Positions 7,377 through 15,103 of a stretch of DNA of 34,476 nt are shown here, piece by piece. The position numbers and the translations under genes are program-made. Source of the DNA: a virus; the IMG/VR virus record IMGVR_UViG_3300032093_000450, positions 1 through 34,476 of that record. One strand, 5' to 3'. The notes below the pieces were generated by a model. It saw only the letters and a list, made by a program, of their open reading frames with translations, did not search any database and was not told where the DNA came from. How positions within the stretch are numbered: position 1 is the first letter of the stretch; each line of letters begins with the position of its first letter.

Positions 7377-8243
7377 ATGATCCAAGGGTCAGACGAATGG
7401 AAAGCCTTGCGCGTGGGGCGGGTGACAGCAAGCCGCATTGGTTCAATCATGGGATGGTCGCCATACCAAACCCGCGCCGATGTATTGCGGGAAATGGTGC
7501 GGCAACACTTTGGGGCTGAGCCTGAATTTACCGGCAATATCGCCACCGAATACGGGCAGAAGCACGAGCCACTAGCACGCCACGCCTATGAGATTGAAAC
7601 CGGCAATAAAGTGCGGGAAACGGTGTTTTTCCACACCGACCAATTCGGGGCATCGCCTGATGGGTTAATTGGGGATTTTGGCATTTTGGAGATAAAATGT
7701 CCGTTCTCTAAACGCAAGGACGGAACCCCCATATTTACACCAATTTGTGATGATAGCCTTTTACACTACAGGGCACAGGTTCAATGGAATCTGTATATGG
7801 CTGACCGTCAATGGTGTGATTTTTACCAGTGGGCGCCGAACGGCTCGCGGCTCGACCGTGTTGAGCGCAAAGAAGAAATGATAGCCCTGTTATGGCGCAC
7901 AGCATGTGAATTTCATGCGGAATATCAAGCAGCCCTACTCAATCCAGGCGAACACCTTGAAGAAAAACGCCGGGTGATCGACACGCCCACGGCGCAAAAG
8001 ATGGTGACGGAATGGGATGAACTGCGCGATCAGATCGACCAACTGGAAGAGCGTAAGAAAGCACTTCTGGAGGACTTTATCTCACTGGCCAAGGGCGGCA
8101 ACGCCATCATCGCAGGGAGACGATTAACACAGGTTGAATCCAAGGGGGCAATATCATACGCCAAAGCCATTAAGGAACTGTTGCCTGATGCCGACCTGTC
8201 GCCATATCAAGGCAAGCCGTCCGTAAGCTGGCGGTTTACATGA
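7377..8243 (+). CDS. YqaJ/lambda-exonuclease family recombinase nuclease
   Basis: A 288-residue PD-(D/E)XK nuclease. GRVTASRIGSIMGWSPY (14-30) is the family's N-terminal signature, E64 sits in the YGQKHEPLA helix, ASPDGLIG (92-99) supplies the catalytic Asp, LEIKCP (104-109) the ExK, and HYRAQVQWNLYM (130-141) the conserved Gln helix. The C-terminal 80 residues are coiled-coil then a short tail. The family digests one strand of DNA ends 5'-3' to expose single strands for annealing, which fits the Sak4/SSB genes upstream. The start at 7377 is set by GGGAGAGGA. An upstream open frame exists but lacks a site. Confidence 0.88.
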   Translation: MIQGSDEWKALRVGRVTASRIGSIMGWSPYQTRADVLREMVRQHFGAEPEFTGNIATEYGQKHEPLARHAYEIETGNKVRETVFFHTDQFGASPDGLIGDFGILEIKCPFSKRKDGTPIFTPICDDSLLHYRAQVQWNLYMADRQWCDFYQWAPNGSRLDRVERKEEMIALLWRTACEFHAEYQAALLNPGEHLEEKRRVIDTPTAQKMVTEWDELRDQIDQLEERKKALLEDFISLAKGGNAIIAGRRLTQVESKGAISYAKAIKELLPDADLSPYQGKPSVSWRFT

Positions 8244-10036
8244 CGCTGCGGCCATACCAACAGGAAGCGGTTGACGCTGTGATGCATCATGTTATGGCGT
8301 CAACCGCGCCTTGCATCCTTGAGGCGGCAACGGGGGCGGGAAAATCACATATCATCGCGGAAATATCAAAGCTGATACACCAGCGCAGCGGCAAGCGGAT
8401 ATTGAACCTTGCGCCGTCTGGCATTCTTGTGGAGCAGAACTATAAAAAATATCTGGCAACTGGCAATTACGCCTCGATGTTTTCCGCCAGCGTGGGGCAA
8501 AAATCCACAAAGCATCCGGTTGTTTTTGGCACGCCCGGGACGGTGAAAAACAGGATCAGCAGATTTCAAAACGATGTGGCGGCCATCATCATTGATGAAG
8601 CGCATGGCTTGACGCCAACCGTTCTTTCGATTGTTGATGCAATTCAAAGCACAAACCGCAACGTGCGCGTGATCGGGCTATCAGCAACGCCATACCGCAT
8701 GAATGAGGGCTTTATCTATGAGATAGGGCCAGACAATCGCGCTGTTGATAAAGAACAACGACTGGATCATACATTCTTCAAAAAGTGCGTTTATCAGATA
8801 CGCGCCCGAACCCTGATTGATATGGGGTATCTAACACAACCGGTCATTGGCTCAATTGGGGCAGAGCATTACCAGACGCTTGGCATGACCTTAAACAACG
8901 CCGGGAATTTCAGTCAGGACGACATCGACCGCGCCTATCATGGTCATGGCCGCAAAACCGCTGCAATCGTTATGGATGTGGTTGAGAAAAGCAGGGATCG
9001 GCGGGGGGTAATTATCTTTGCCGCCACTGTCGCGCACGCGCACGAGGTTTTAGCATCCCTGCCGTCGTCTATATCGCGGATTATGACATCAAAGGACACT
9101 GACCAGAAGCAATGTAAGGTGATTGTCGATGCTTTCAAGCGGCAGGAGGTTAAGTATCTGGTGAACGTTGGAAAGCTAACCACCGGTTTTGACGCGCCGC
9201 ATGTGGACGTTGTGGCCCTGCTACGGGCAACGGAAAGCGTTGGGCTGTTACAGCAGATTATCGGGCGGGGGTTAAGGTTGTTTGACGGCAAAGATGACTG
9301 CCTAATTCTGGACTATGCCGAAAACCTAGAGCGTCACTGCCCTGATGGCGATATATTCGCACCAATCATCACAGCAAAGAGAAAAAAAGAAGGCGGCGGA
9401 AAAATTGATTGCCTGTGTCTTGAATGCGGCGGGGTAAACACATTCACGGGCCGCCCCAATGAAGGCGGATATGAGATTGACCCATACGGGTATTTCACCG
9501 ACCTTGATGGAACGCGGATACCATCGGACTATGGCGACGTCCCAGCGCATTACGGGCGGCGCTGTATGTCTTATACGATGGTTCGCGGTGCTTTCGTTCA
9601 GTGCAATTACTGGTGGACTTTTAAGAAGTGTCCACACTGTGAGCATAAAAACGACATTTCAGCGCGGTATTGCGCGGAGTGTAAGGGCGAGATTGTCGAT
9701 CCAAACGAAAAGTTGAGGATTGAATATAAAGCCCTAAAACGCGACCCGACACGGATGCAGTGCGACCAGGTGCTAGATTGGATGGTCACAGAAGGTATTA
9801 GCAAAAACGGCAATGAGACATATCGCATTGATATTATCACGCCGCACCGGTACTTTCCAATCTGGGTGATGAAAGACCCCGGCGATATTTATAAGGCAGA
9901 AAAGAAACTGGAGATGGTCAAGCCCTATCTGTTTGGCGATAAGCCGGAGACGGTGACTTACAAGAAAGAAACCACCAACCAATTCTATAACATTTACGCC
10001 TTAAACCAGCCAATAGATGAGGAGCCAGAGGCATGA
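8240..10036 (+). CDS. DEAH-box superfamily 2 helicase with C-terminal zinc ribbons
   Basis: A 598-residue SF2 helicase of the SSL2/Res type. AATGAGKS (29-36, motif I), IIIDEAHG (117-123, motif II), LSATPYR (147-153, motif III), TTGFDAPHVDVVALLRAT (314-331) and QQIIGRGLR (338-346, motifs V-VI) are all present. C391/C393/C396 and the four-cysteine set C464, C467, C478, C481 form one or two zinc ribbons after the motor. Such helicases are common in phage replication modules, probably in origin opening or recombination. It overlaps both neighbours by ATGA, so it is translated with the exonuclease and the next nuclease. Confidence 0.87.
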   Translation: MTLRPYQQEAVDAVMHHVMASTAPCILEAATGAGKSHIIAEISKLIHQRSGKRILNLAPSGILVEQNYKKYLATGNYASMFSASVGQKSTKHPVVFGTPGTVKNRISRFQNDVAAIIIDEAHGLTPTVLSIVDAIQSTNRNVRVIGLSATPYRMNEGFIYEIGPDNRAVDKEQRLDHTFFKKCVYQIRARTLIDMGYLTQPVIGSIGAEHYQTLGMTLNNAGNFSQDDIDRAYHGHGRKTAAIVMDVVEKSRDRRGVIIFAATVAHAHEVLASLPSSISRIMTSKDTDQKQCKVIVDAFKRQEVKYLVNVGKLTTGFDAPHVDVVALLRATESVGLLQQIIGRGLRLFDGKDDCLILDYAENLERHCPDGDIFAPIITAKRKKEGGGKIDCLCLECGGVNTFTGRPNEGGYEIDPYGYFTDLDGTRIPSDYGDVPAHYGRRCMSYTMVRGAFVQCNYWWTFKKCPHCEHKNDISARYCAECKGEIVDPNEKLRIEYKALKRDPTRMQCDQVLDWMVTEGISKNGNETYRIDIITPHRYFPIWVMKDPGDIYKAEKKLEMVKPYLFGDKPETVTYKKETTNQFYNIYALNQPIDEEPEA

Positions 10037-10449
10037 AGTTTCCAGCAGGGATACCGGTTTATGGTGATGTGAAGTTTCGGGGAAAATGCCCACGTGAAAC
10101 GGTTGAGATGGTGACGTTCTTTAATCGGTTGCGGAACACGATGCCGCACCTTTCCTTGCTGTCTTTCCATGTGGACAATGAACGGGCTAGGACATGGCAA
10201 CAGGCCGCGTTTGATAAGGCCGAGGGCATGACCACCGGCATTGCTGACATTATCATCCTTGGCCGCATTCCGTTCGTGTGCGAGATGAAACGCCGCGACC
10301 ATACGCAATCGAAACTTTCATCCGAGCAAGCAGCCACCCTATTGGCCGCCAAAGATGCCGGGTGCTTTGCGTGTATTGCTTTGGGTGTTGATGCCACCAT
10401 GCAAGCCGTCGAGGCATGGCAAAAAATAATCATTGACGGTAAATTTTAA
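10033..10449 (+). CDS. VRR-NUC-like PD-(D/E)XK nuclease
   Basis: A 138-residue protein. MTTGIADIIILGRIPFVCEMKRRDHTQSKLSSEQAATLLAAKDAGCFACIALG fits the VRR-NUC layout: G-x-x-D-I-I-x strand with the catalytic Asp, E-x-K in CEMKRR, then Q-x-x-x-x-x-x-x-x-G and a final strand. These are typically Holliday-junction or structure-specific nucleases and often sit beside an SF2 helicase in phages, as here. It overlaps the helicase stop by ATGA. Assignment to the exact subfamily is tentative, the nuclease call firmer. Confidence 0.72.
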   Translation: MKFPAGIPVYGDVKFRGKCPRETVEMVTFFNRLRNTMPHLSLLSFHVDNERARTWQQAAFDKAEGMTTGIADIIILGRIPFVCEMKRRDHTQSKLSSEQAATLLAAKDAGCFACIALGVDATMQAVEAWQKIIIDGKF

Positions 10450-10493
10450 CCGTGGTTTGATAACAAACAGGAACACAAACGAGGGAAAACCAA

Positions 10494-11606
10494 ATGACAC
10501 AAAGCGCAGAGCTAACCATCATCACAGCCAATGACGTGCAACTGCCTGTCACGGCTCAATCACTGTTCGTTGACGGTGGACTTGATAACATTCTGGCCCG
10601 GATCAAAGAGGATGCCTTGAGCATTCTAACTGACCCGACAACAGAAAAAGGCCGGAAAGAAATTATCTCAACGGCCTATAAAGTGGCACGGTCAAAGACC
10701 GCCATTGACAAAGCAGGGAAAGATTTAACCGAGCAGTGGCGCGTTCAAACAAACGAAGTCAATGCAGCCCGCAAAAAGGCAAATACGTTTCTTGACGAAT
10801 TGCAAGATCAAATCCGCCAGCCCGTTACCGAATACGAAAATCGGGAAAGAGCGCGGGTGAGAGAGCGTGAGGACGTCATCGAAGAAATTCGCTTACTGGC
10901 ACAACTTTCCGGCCCGATGGAACCAGCCGAATATCAAGCGCGGATTGACCGGATTGAGGTTATCAGCGCATCTCTGGATTTCATGGAATTTACGACCAAA
11001 ATGCAGACTATGAAAGACGGTGCGATTGCGCTATTGACCGCACAAAAGGCTGATCGTGAACAGGCCATTGCAGACAAGGCCCGTCTGGAAGAACTGGAGC
11101 GCATAAACGCGGATCGGATACAGGCCGAGCGTGAAGCCAAGATTGCAGAAGATGCAGCCAAGGCGGCAACGGAAGCTGCTGAGGTTGCGGCAAAAGCTGA
11201 AATTGACCGAGTTGAGCGAGAGGCCGCCGCAGCCAAGCAGCAAGCCGAAGAGGCCGCACGAAAAGCACAGGCTGATAAAGAGGCCGCCGAGGTTGCGGCC
11301 AGAGCCGAACAGGAGCGCATTGCGCGTGAAGCACAGGCCGCCATCGACAAAGCCCACGCAGACGCACAGGCGGCCATCGAGGCAGAGCGCAAAAAAGCTT
11401 TAGAAGAACGCATTGCCGCCGAAAAGAAAGCCGCCGATGATGCTGCGGCCGAAGCCCTCCGCCAAGCCGACGAAGCGCACCGGGCGAAGGTGCTGGGGGA
11501 AATTCGGACTGATCTTGCGTATCATTTTGGGGGCGTTGCAAATCCAGAAAGCATTCTTGATGCAATTTTGGATGACAAAATCCGCCACGTTACAATCAAC
11601 TTTTGA
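10494..11606 (+). CDS. Long coiled-coil phage protein, TolA-like repeats
   Basis: A 370-residue protein. The N-terminal 130 residues are mixed helical (a TAYKVARSKTAIDKAGKDL region). Residues 175-320 are an Ala/Glu/Arg/Lys coiled coil with many EAA, AEAER and AAKAE repeats. A small C-terminal domain (LGEIRTDLAYHFGGVANPESILDAILDDKIRHVTINF) follows. Similar coiled-coil proteins lie beside recombination genes in many phages but their role is unclear. TolA-like resemblance is compositional only. It is the last gene of the recombination block, with a GAGGG ribosome site. Confidence 0.6.
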   Translation: MTQSAELTIITANDVQLPVTAQSLFVDGGLDNILARIKEDALSILTDPTTEKGRKEIISTAYKVARSKTAIDKAGKDLTEQWRVQTNEVNAARKKANTFLDELQDQIRQPVTEYENRERARVREREDVIEEIRLLAQLSGPMEPAEYQARIDRIEVISASLDFMEFTTKMQTMKDGAIALLTAQKADREQAIADKARLEELERINADRIQAEREAKIAEDAAKAATEAAEVAAKAEIDRVEREAAAAKQQAEEAARKAQADKEAAEVAARAEQERIAREAQAAIDKAHADAQAAIEAERKKALEERIAAEKKAADDAAAEALRQADEAHRAKVLGEIRTDLAYHFGGVANPESILDAILDDKIRHVTINF

Positions 11607-11617
11607 GGGAGAAAGTT

Positions 11618-11935
11618 ATGACACTAATTTTTGAAAACTGCACCATAGACGGACAGCATGTTCCGTATCTTGAAATTGGAGGTAAAAACACCAAGGCCGA
11701 TTACATTATAGAGCCAAGAAGCAGACCTGCTTATGTTGCCCAAGAGCCGGAAGCAAAGGCAACCTATGTTGACCTAGATGTCCAAGAACACTCACCAGCA
11801 AAGCGCGAAATTGACCAACGGTCTTTTATGTTTGGAATGTTGTATATGTGGGCCGGAATGTTCGGGCTTTTTCTCTTGGCGTGTTATTTAGGCACAATCT
11901 TCTTTCCAAACGCAACAATCACTTTTACCCCATAA
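11618..11935 (+). CDS. C-terminal single-pass membrane protein
   Basis: A 105-residue protein beginning MTLIFENCTIDGQHV. The first 70 residues are hydrophilic, and FMFGMLYMWAGMFGLFLLACYLGTIFF near the C-terminus is one transmembrane segment, leaving about ten residues outside. The start at 11618 is preceded by GGGAG. A TTG at 11603 overlapping the previous stop is less likely. Unknown function. Confidence 0.55.
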   Translation: MTLIFENCTIDGQHVPYLEIGGKNTKADYIIEPRSRPAYVAQEPEAKATYVDLDVQEHSPAKREIDQRSFMFGMLYMWAGMFGLFLLACYLGTIFFPNATITFTP

Positions 11936-11947
11936 GGAACAACCCCA

Positions 11948-12409
11948 ATGACACAAGACGAATTAAAAACTATTCTGGCAGACCACAAGTTATGGTTTGA
12001 TACAGACGGCGAAAAGGGTAAACGTGCCAATCTGCGCGGTGCCAATCTGTCCGATGCCGGTCTGCGCGATGCCAATCTGTCCGATGCCGGTCTGCGCGGT
12101 GCCAATCTGTCCGATGCCGATCTGGAGGGTGCCAATCTGCGCGGTGCCGATCTGTTTGATACAGCCGGAAACTTGGCGGAGATTAAAAGCCTACATATTG
12201 ACACCTACGTTGCCACATACACGGCAGACCGCCTACAAATTGGGCGTCAAAACCACCCCATTGATGAATGGCGTCGCTTTGATGACGATGTTATTTCAGA
12301 GATGGGTAGCAGGGCTTTGGAATGGTGGAAAAAATACAAGAACATAATTCTTCAGATTATCGAATTATCGCCAGCCACACCAACAGGACATGAAGGAAGC
12401 ACACAATGA
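11948..12409 (+). CDS. Short pentapeptide-repeat protein
   Basis: A 153-residue protein. Residues 27-70 are nine A(N/D/G)LxxA-type pentapeptides (ANLRG, ANLSD, AGLRD and so on), the right-handed square beta-helix family that can mimic DNA. Nine repeats give only about two helical coils, fewer than gyrase-protecting members such as Qnr. The C-terminal 80 residues are a separate, unrecognised domain (IDEWRRFDDDVISEMGSRALEWWKKYKNII). Any gyrase role is speculation. It overlaps the GapR gene's start (ATGA). Confidence 0.7.
   Translation: MTQDELKTILADHKLWFDTDGEKGKRANLRGANLSDAGLRDANLSDAGLRGANLSDADLEGANLRGADLFDTAGNLAEIKSLHIDTYVATYTADRLQIGRQNHPIDEWRRFDDDVISEMGSRALEWWKKYKNIILQIIELSPATPTGHEGSTQ
12024..12158 (+). 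repeat. Nine tandem 15-base repeats coding the pentapeptides
   Basis: Nine direct units of the form RTGCCRRTCTGNNNG run head to tail without spacers inside the pentapeptide gene. Several alternate in a two-unit pattern, so copy number could change by slippage without a frameshift. Confidence 0.85.
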
Positions 12410-12645
12410 CCGACAATACCACCGCCGACCGCCTAAAATCCTTCATCGAGCGCATTGAGCGACTGGAAGAGGACAAGGCTGTTATCGTTAATGACATCAA
12501 AGACGTTTACGCCGAGGCCAAGGGTGAAGGCTACATCGTTAAAGTTATGCGCGAGATTATCAAACTGCGCAAACTGGACAAAGCCACCCGCCAAGAGCAA
12601 GAGCAATTGGTCGAGCTTTACAAGAACGCGCTGGGGATGGGGTGA
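12406..12645 (+). CDS. gapR-like: GapR-like nucleoid protein (DUF2312)
   Basis: A 79-residue helical protein. LKSFIERIERLEEDKAVIVNDIKDVYAEAKGEGYIVKVMREIIKLRKLDKATRQEQEQLVELYKNALGM runs nearly end to end along the DUF2312/GapR pattern, including IKDVYAEAKG-x-G and IxLRKLDKAxRQEQE. In Caulobacter, GapR is an essential protein that binds overtwisted AT-rich DNA ahead of forks and helps topoisomerases. A phage copy could stabilise replicating phage DNA or compete with the host protein. The family is almost exclusively alphaproteobacterial, which is the best host clue in the window. It overlaps the upstream stop by ATGA. Confidence 0.85.
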   Translation: MTDNTTADRLKSFIERIERLEEDKAVIVNDIKDVYAEAKGEGYIVKVMREIIKLRKLDKATRQEQEQLVELYKNALGMG

Positions 12646-12649
12646 TGAC

Positions 12650-13018
12650 GTGGGAAGGTTAGGCTATAGGATGTTAGGAAAACCGAGAGCAAGAAGAAAG
12701 CACGGCAATAAACAGCGCACGCCGGACGAAAAGATAAAAAATGAAAACCTTTATGTTAATAATCTAATTGCCAAAATCAGACACAAAAAAAGGGTTCTTT
12801 CTATCTTTCGGGGCAGACCAAACAAGGGAGATGGGGCCGACCGCTCTGTGTTTCTTTACAAGTGGTCAATGCCGGGCAGCCAGTGGATTCAAGGGCAGAA
12901 GTTTTGGGGCGAAAACCACCAAGAGCGGTGCGATGCTGCAATTGCTCAAATCAGGGCTGCTTGTAATGAAATTATTGATGCGGAAATAGCCGCAATGGAC
13001 AACGAGGGGATGGAGTGA
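12650..13018 (+). CDS. Hypothetical basic protein
   Basis: About 122 residues, with a very basic N-terminus (RMLGKPRARRKHGNKQRTPDEK), a middle RFLYKW-type beta region and an acidic helical C-terminus ending DNEGME. I chose the GTG at 12650, preceded by GGGGTGATGA. An ATG at 12671 is the alternative. The ATG at 12644 gives only five codons. No family recognised. The C-terminal codons belong to a repeated junction element. Confidence 0.5.
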   Translation: MGRLGYRMLGKPRARRKHGNKQRTPDEKIKNENLYVNNLIAKIRHKKRVLSIFRGRPNKGDGADRSVFLYKWSMPGSQWIQGQKFWGENHQERCDAAIAQIRAACNEIIDAEIAAMDNEGME

Positions 13019-13284
13019 TGAAAAATCTGAACAAAGAACATTTTGAGTTTTTACTTGGCCTTAAGGATGGTGCCGATATTTTTGGCTTCAAAGAGGCACG
13101 TCTTGGCCGGGAAATAAAAAAATATGCGCCCTCTTGGATATTGATTGGTGAGGCCATGGGTGAATATGACGGAGCCGAGCGGATTCCATATTATGGGGCG
13201 CTTGCAACTCGCCAAGGGTTGAGAGGGGCTAAAGAAGAATTAGAAAAACTGGCCGCAATGAACAACGAGGGGATGGGGTGATGA
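12989..13284 (+). repeat. Direct repeat of gene-junction sequence (two 33-base copies)
   Basis: Bases 12989-13021 and 13252-13284 match at 31 of 33 positions. They encode the C-terminal A-M-[DN]-N-E-G-M-[EG] of two successive genes plus the overlapping stop and next start. A shorter version, GGGGATGGGGTGATGA, recurs at 12633-12648 and 13577-13592, where the similarity continues for about a dozen more bases into the next frame. Confidence 0.75.
13018..13281 (+). CDS. Hypothetical protein ending in the NNEGMG junction motif
   Basis: An 87-residue acidic/helical protein (MKNLNKEHFEFLLGLKDGADIFG...). It starts at the ATG of a GTGATGA junction; the GTG three bases earlier is possible. Its last eight residues are near-identical to those of the gene before it through the repeated junction sequence, though the bodies are unrelated. 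No family recognised. Confidence 0.5.
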   Translation: MKNLNKEHFEFLLGLKDGADIFGFKEARLGREIKKYAPSWILIGEAMGEYDGAERIPYYGALATRQGLRGAKEELEKLAAMNNEGMG

Positions 13285-13589
13285 GAGAAGAAGACATCGC
13301 AAAATTTGACGCAATCGTCAGGCGATACATCGAAAAGCCCTGTGCAGAAGGGGCGGTAGAGGTCATGCAGACCATCTGGGACATGAAGCAAGCTTCAAAC
13401 GCTGAGATGTGGAAAACAGCCGAAGAATATTATGAAATCCTGTATGAAAACAAGGATGCCAGCCCAGAACAGAAAGAGGCAGTTCAGCAACGGCTTGACG
13501 ATCTTCTGGCCCCATACAGCAATGATATTGCCTATTATGCTTTCTTGAAGATCAAGAAACAGCAGATTTTAGACGAGGGGATGGGGTGA
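13281..13589 (+). CDS. Hypothetical helical protein ending in LDEGMG
   Basis: A 102-residue, mostly helical, acidic protein with a tyrosine-rich middle (EEYYEILYENKD) and a C-terminus LKIKKQQILDEGMG carrying the same junction-coded tail as its neighbours. Starts at the ATG of GTGATGA. Function unknown. Confidence 0.5.
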   Translation: MREEDIAKFDAIVRRYIEKPCAEGAVEVMQTIWDMKQASNAEMWKTAEEYYEILYENKDASPEQKEAVQQRLDDLLAPYSNDIAYYAFLKIKKQQILDEGMG

Positions 13590-13804
13590 TGACATGGGAA
13601 AGGTTTTTGATCGCGCTGCTGTCTGTATGCCTTATTGGCACCGCATATTTACGGCTTGGGGCTGGTGATAAGCCATCCGAGCCAAAAATCACCATCGCCA
13701 CCGACCCGCCGACCGGGTGCGAGTATCTGATTTACGGCACAACAATGACCCCGCGACTATTGCCAAACGGCGATCAGGTTTGCGGGAAAGGAGAGGGGAA
13801 GTGA
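13589..13804 (+). CDS. Small membrane-anchored DUF6440-like protein
   Basis: A 71-residue protein with an N-terminal hydrophobic segment (FLIALLSVCLIGTAYL) and an exported-side domain DPPTGCEYLIYGTTMTPRLLPNGDQVC. The [DA]-x-x-TG-[CV]-x-Y...TPR...NG pattern resembles DUF6440, small phage beta-domains. The protein at 26049-26270 has the same order (membrane segment, ATGCQYIYGG, VPRVNGVGDHIC), so they are paralogues with two conserved cysteines that could form a disulfide outside the membrane. Confidence 0.55.
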   Translation: MTWERFLIALLSVCLIGTAYLRLGAGDKPSEPKITIATDPPTGCEYLIYGTTMTPRLLPNGDQVCGKGEGK

Positions 13805-14508
13805 TGAAAGAAAAACCAATATCATTCAACGCGCCGATGGTTCGTGCTGTGTTGGCAAACATCAAGAAAATGACGCGGCTGGTGATATTGCCGCGGCCCG
13901 TCATAGATTCTGGCTTTGAGGCAAATTATGACGAACCAGAATGGGTGTTAAATTGGAAAAAATACGAGGATGGTTTTACACCAGAAGAACTGGCCAAAAA
14001 ATGCCCATACGGCAAACCGGGCGACCATCTTTGGGTGCGCGAAACTTGGGCAGTTGCGATAAATGTTGAAAATCAAGACAACTGGCCTGGCCGGCCACAC
14101 ATTCAAGTGGGCGACATGCCGTTTTCAAAAGCTGTAGTTTATGCAGCCGATGGTCACTTTCAATGGTGTGATGGTGATGGCTTTCTGATTGATAAAAGCC
14201 AATGGAAACCATCTATTCACATGCCCCGCTGGGCCAGCCGGATCACCCTACGGATCACCGACATTCGCGTTGAGCGGTTGCGCAACATTAGCGAGGCAGA
14301 CGCTATCGCTGAGGGGATTGTTCAAGGCTCAGATGGATATTTTTACACCGGGGTTCCTGTTAAAACAGGAACAGAAACATTTGCAAGATATGTCACAGCC
14401 AGAAACGCGTTTAAGCATCTTTGGCAATCCATTTACGGCAACGACCCGGTCAAAAGCTGGGACGCCAATCCATGGGTCTGGGCTTTGTCTTTCGAGAGGG
14501 TGAAGTGA
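13804..14508 (+). CDS. ASCH-like phage protein
   Basis: A 234-residue protein. KPISFNAPMVRAVLANIKKMTR (residues 4-25), GDHLWVRETWA (about 75-85), KPSIHMPRWASRITLRITDIRVERLRNISEADAIAEGI (about 138-175) and the closing WxWALSFERVK define a widespread phage family of the ASCH/PUA-like superfamily. ASCH domains bind RNA or modified nucleotides. The exact role of this phage group is not known. Note the MTR where relatives usually have TQTRR. Start at ATG of GTGATGA; GTGATGA is used again at its end. Confidence 0.7.
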   Translation: MKEKPISFNAPMVRAVLANIKKMTRLVILPRPVIDSGFEANYDEPEWVLNWKKYEDGFTPEELAKKCPYGKPGDHLWVRETWAVAINVENQDNWPGRPHIQVGDMPFSKAVVYAADGHFQWCDGDGFLIDKSQWKPSIHMPRWASRITLRITDIRVERLRNISEADAIAEGIVQGSDGYFYTGVPVKTGTETFARYVTARNAFKHLWQSIYGNDPVKSWDANPWVWALSFERVK

Positions 14509-14762
14509 TGAAATACACGTTGTTTATGAATGGCAGCACTGTTGTTGGTGAGGGCAACACACCCAAGGAATGCGTAAAATCGTTTATGGAGCAAGGCTTC
14601 CCTGGTAGTTGGCTAAGAAAAGAAGATGGAATCTGGGTTTATTTTGATCGAAGCAATTCGCTCTGGGAGCCAGGCCCTAAAAATTTGCCCTATAAATCTT
14701 TCTGGGGACTTTTACAATACTTGTGCCGAAATCATAGGCTTACGCTTGAAAGGACAAAATGA
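14508..14762 (+). CDS. Hypothetical small protein
   Basis: An 84-residue protein (MKYTLFMNGSTVVGEGNTPKECVKSFMEQGFPGSWLRKEDGIWVYF...), alternating strands and one helix, rich in aromatic residues. Good GAGGGTGAAG ribosome site overlapping the upstream stop. The 3' end overlaps the next gene (ATGATGA). No family recognised. Confidence 0.5.
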   Translation: MKYTLFMNGSTVVGEGNTPKECVKSFMEQGFPGSWLRKEDGIWVYFDRSNSLWEPGPKNLPYKSFWGLLQYLCRNHRLTLERTK

Positions 14763-15103
14763 TGAAAATACCAGTTGAAATAGAAAATTTTTGGCGAGAA
14801 TGGGCACCAAAGATTCCTTTTATTCAGTTTCCCGCTGATTGGAAAGTGGCAATCATGCCTTCTTTTAATGGGGCTTTAATTCGATATTGCGTTAAAAAAT
14901 CAGCCAGTAAATTAGTCTGCGTTTACCTTACGGTTGACGATAGTCTTGGCCCGCACTGGGGAGTGTTTTCTTACGATGAAGATGATGATTTTGATGGGGA
15001 GATTGAGAGATGCGCCATGGATAACATAAACGAATTGCTGCGACTGATTGACCAGGCTGGAAAAGAGGCCGCCTCGCCAAAATACGAAGGAGAGAAAGAA
15101 TGA
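14762..15103 (+). CDS. Hypothetical acidic protein
   Basis: A 113-residue protein beginning MKIPVEIENFWREWAPKIPFIQFPADWKVAIMPSFNGALIRYCVKK, with an acidic patch YDEDDDFDGEIE and a helical tail. An ATG three bases earlier is equally possible. It is probably a compact alpha/beta protein. It overlaps the following ATPase gene by ATGA. Function unknown. Confidence 0.5.
   Translation: MKIPVEIENFWREWAPKIPFIQFPADWKVAIMPSFNGALIRYCVKKSASKLVCVYLTVDDSLGPHWGVFSYDEDDDFDGEIERCAMDNINELLRLIDQAGKEAASPKYEGEKE

Noticed and set aside
10934-11413. Ala/Ser-rich minus-strand frames inside the coiled-coil gene
   Set aside because: Shadow of the Ala/Glu coiled-coil codons on the other strand. No starts or neighbours support it.
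12024-12158. Repeat array considered as CRISPR
   Set aside because: Units are 15 bases, contiguous and coding, without spacers or cas genes.
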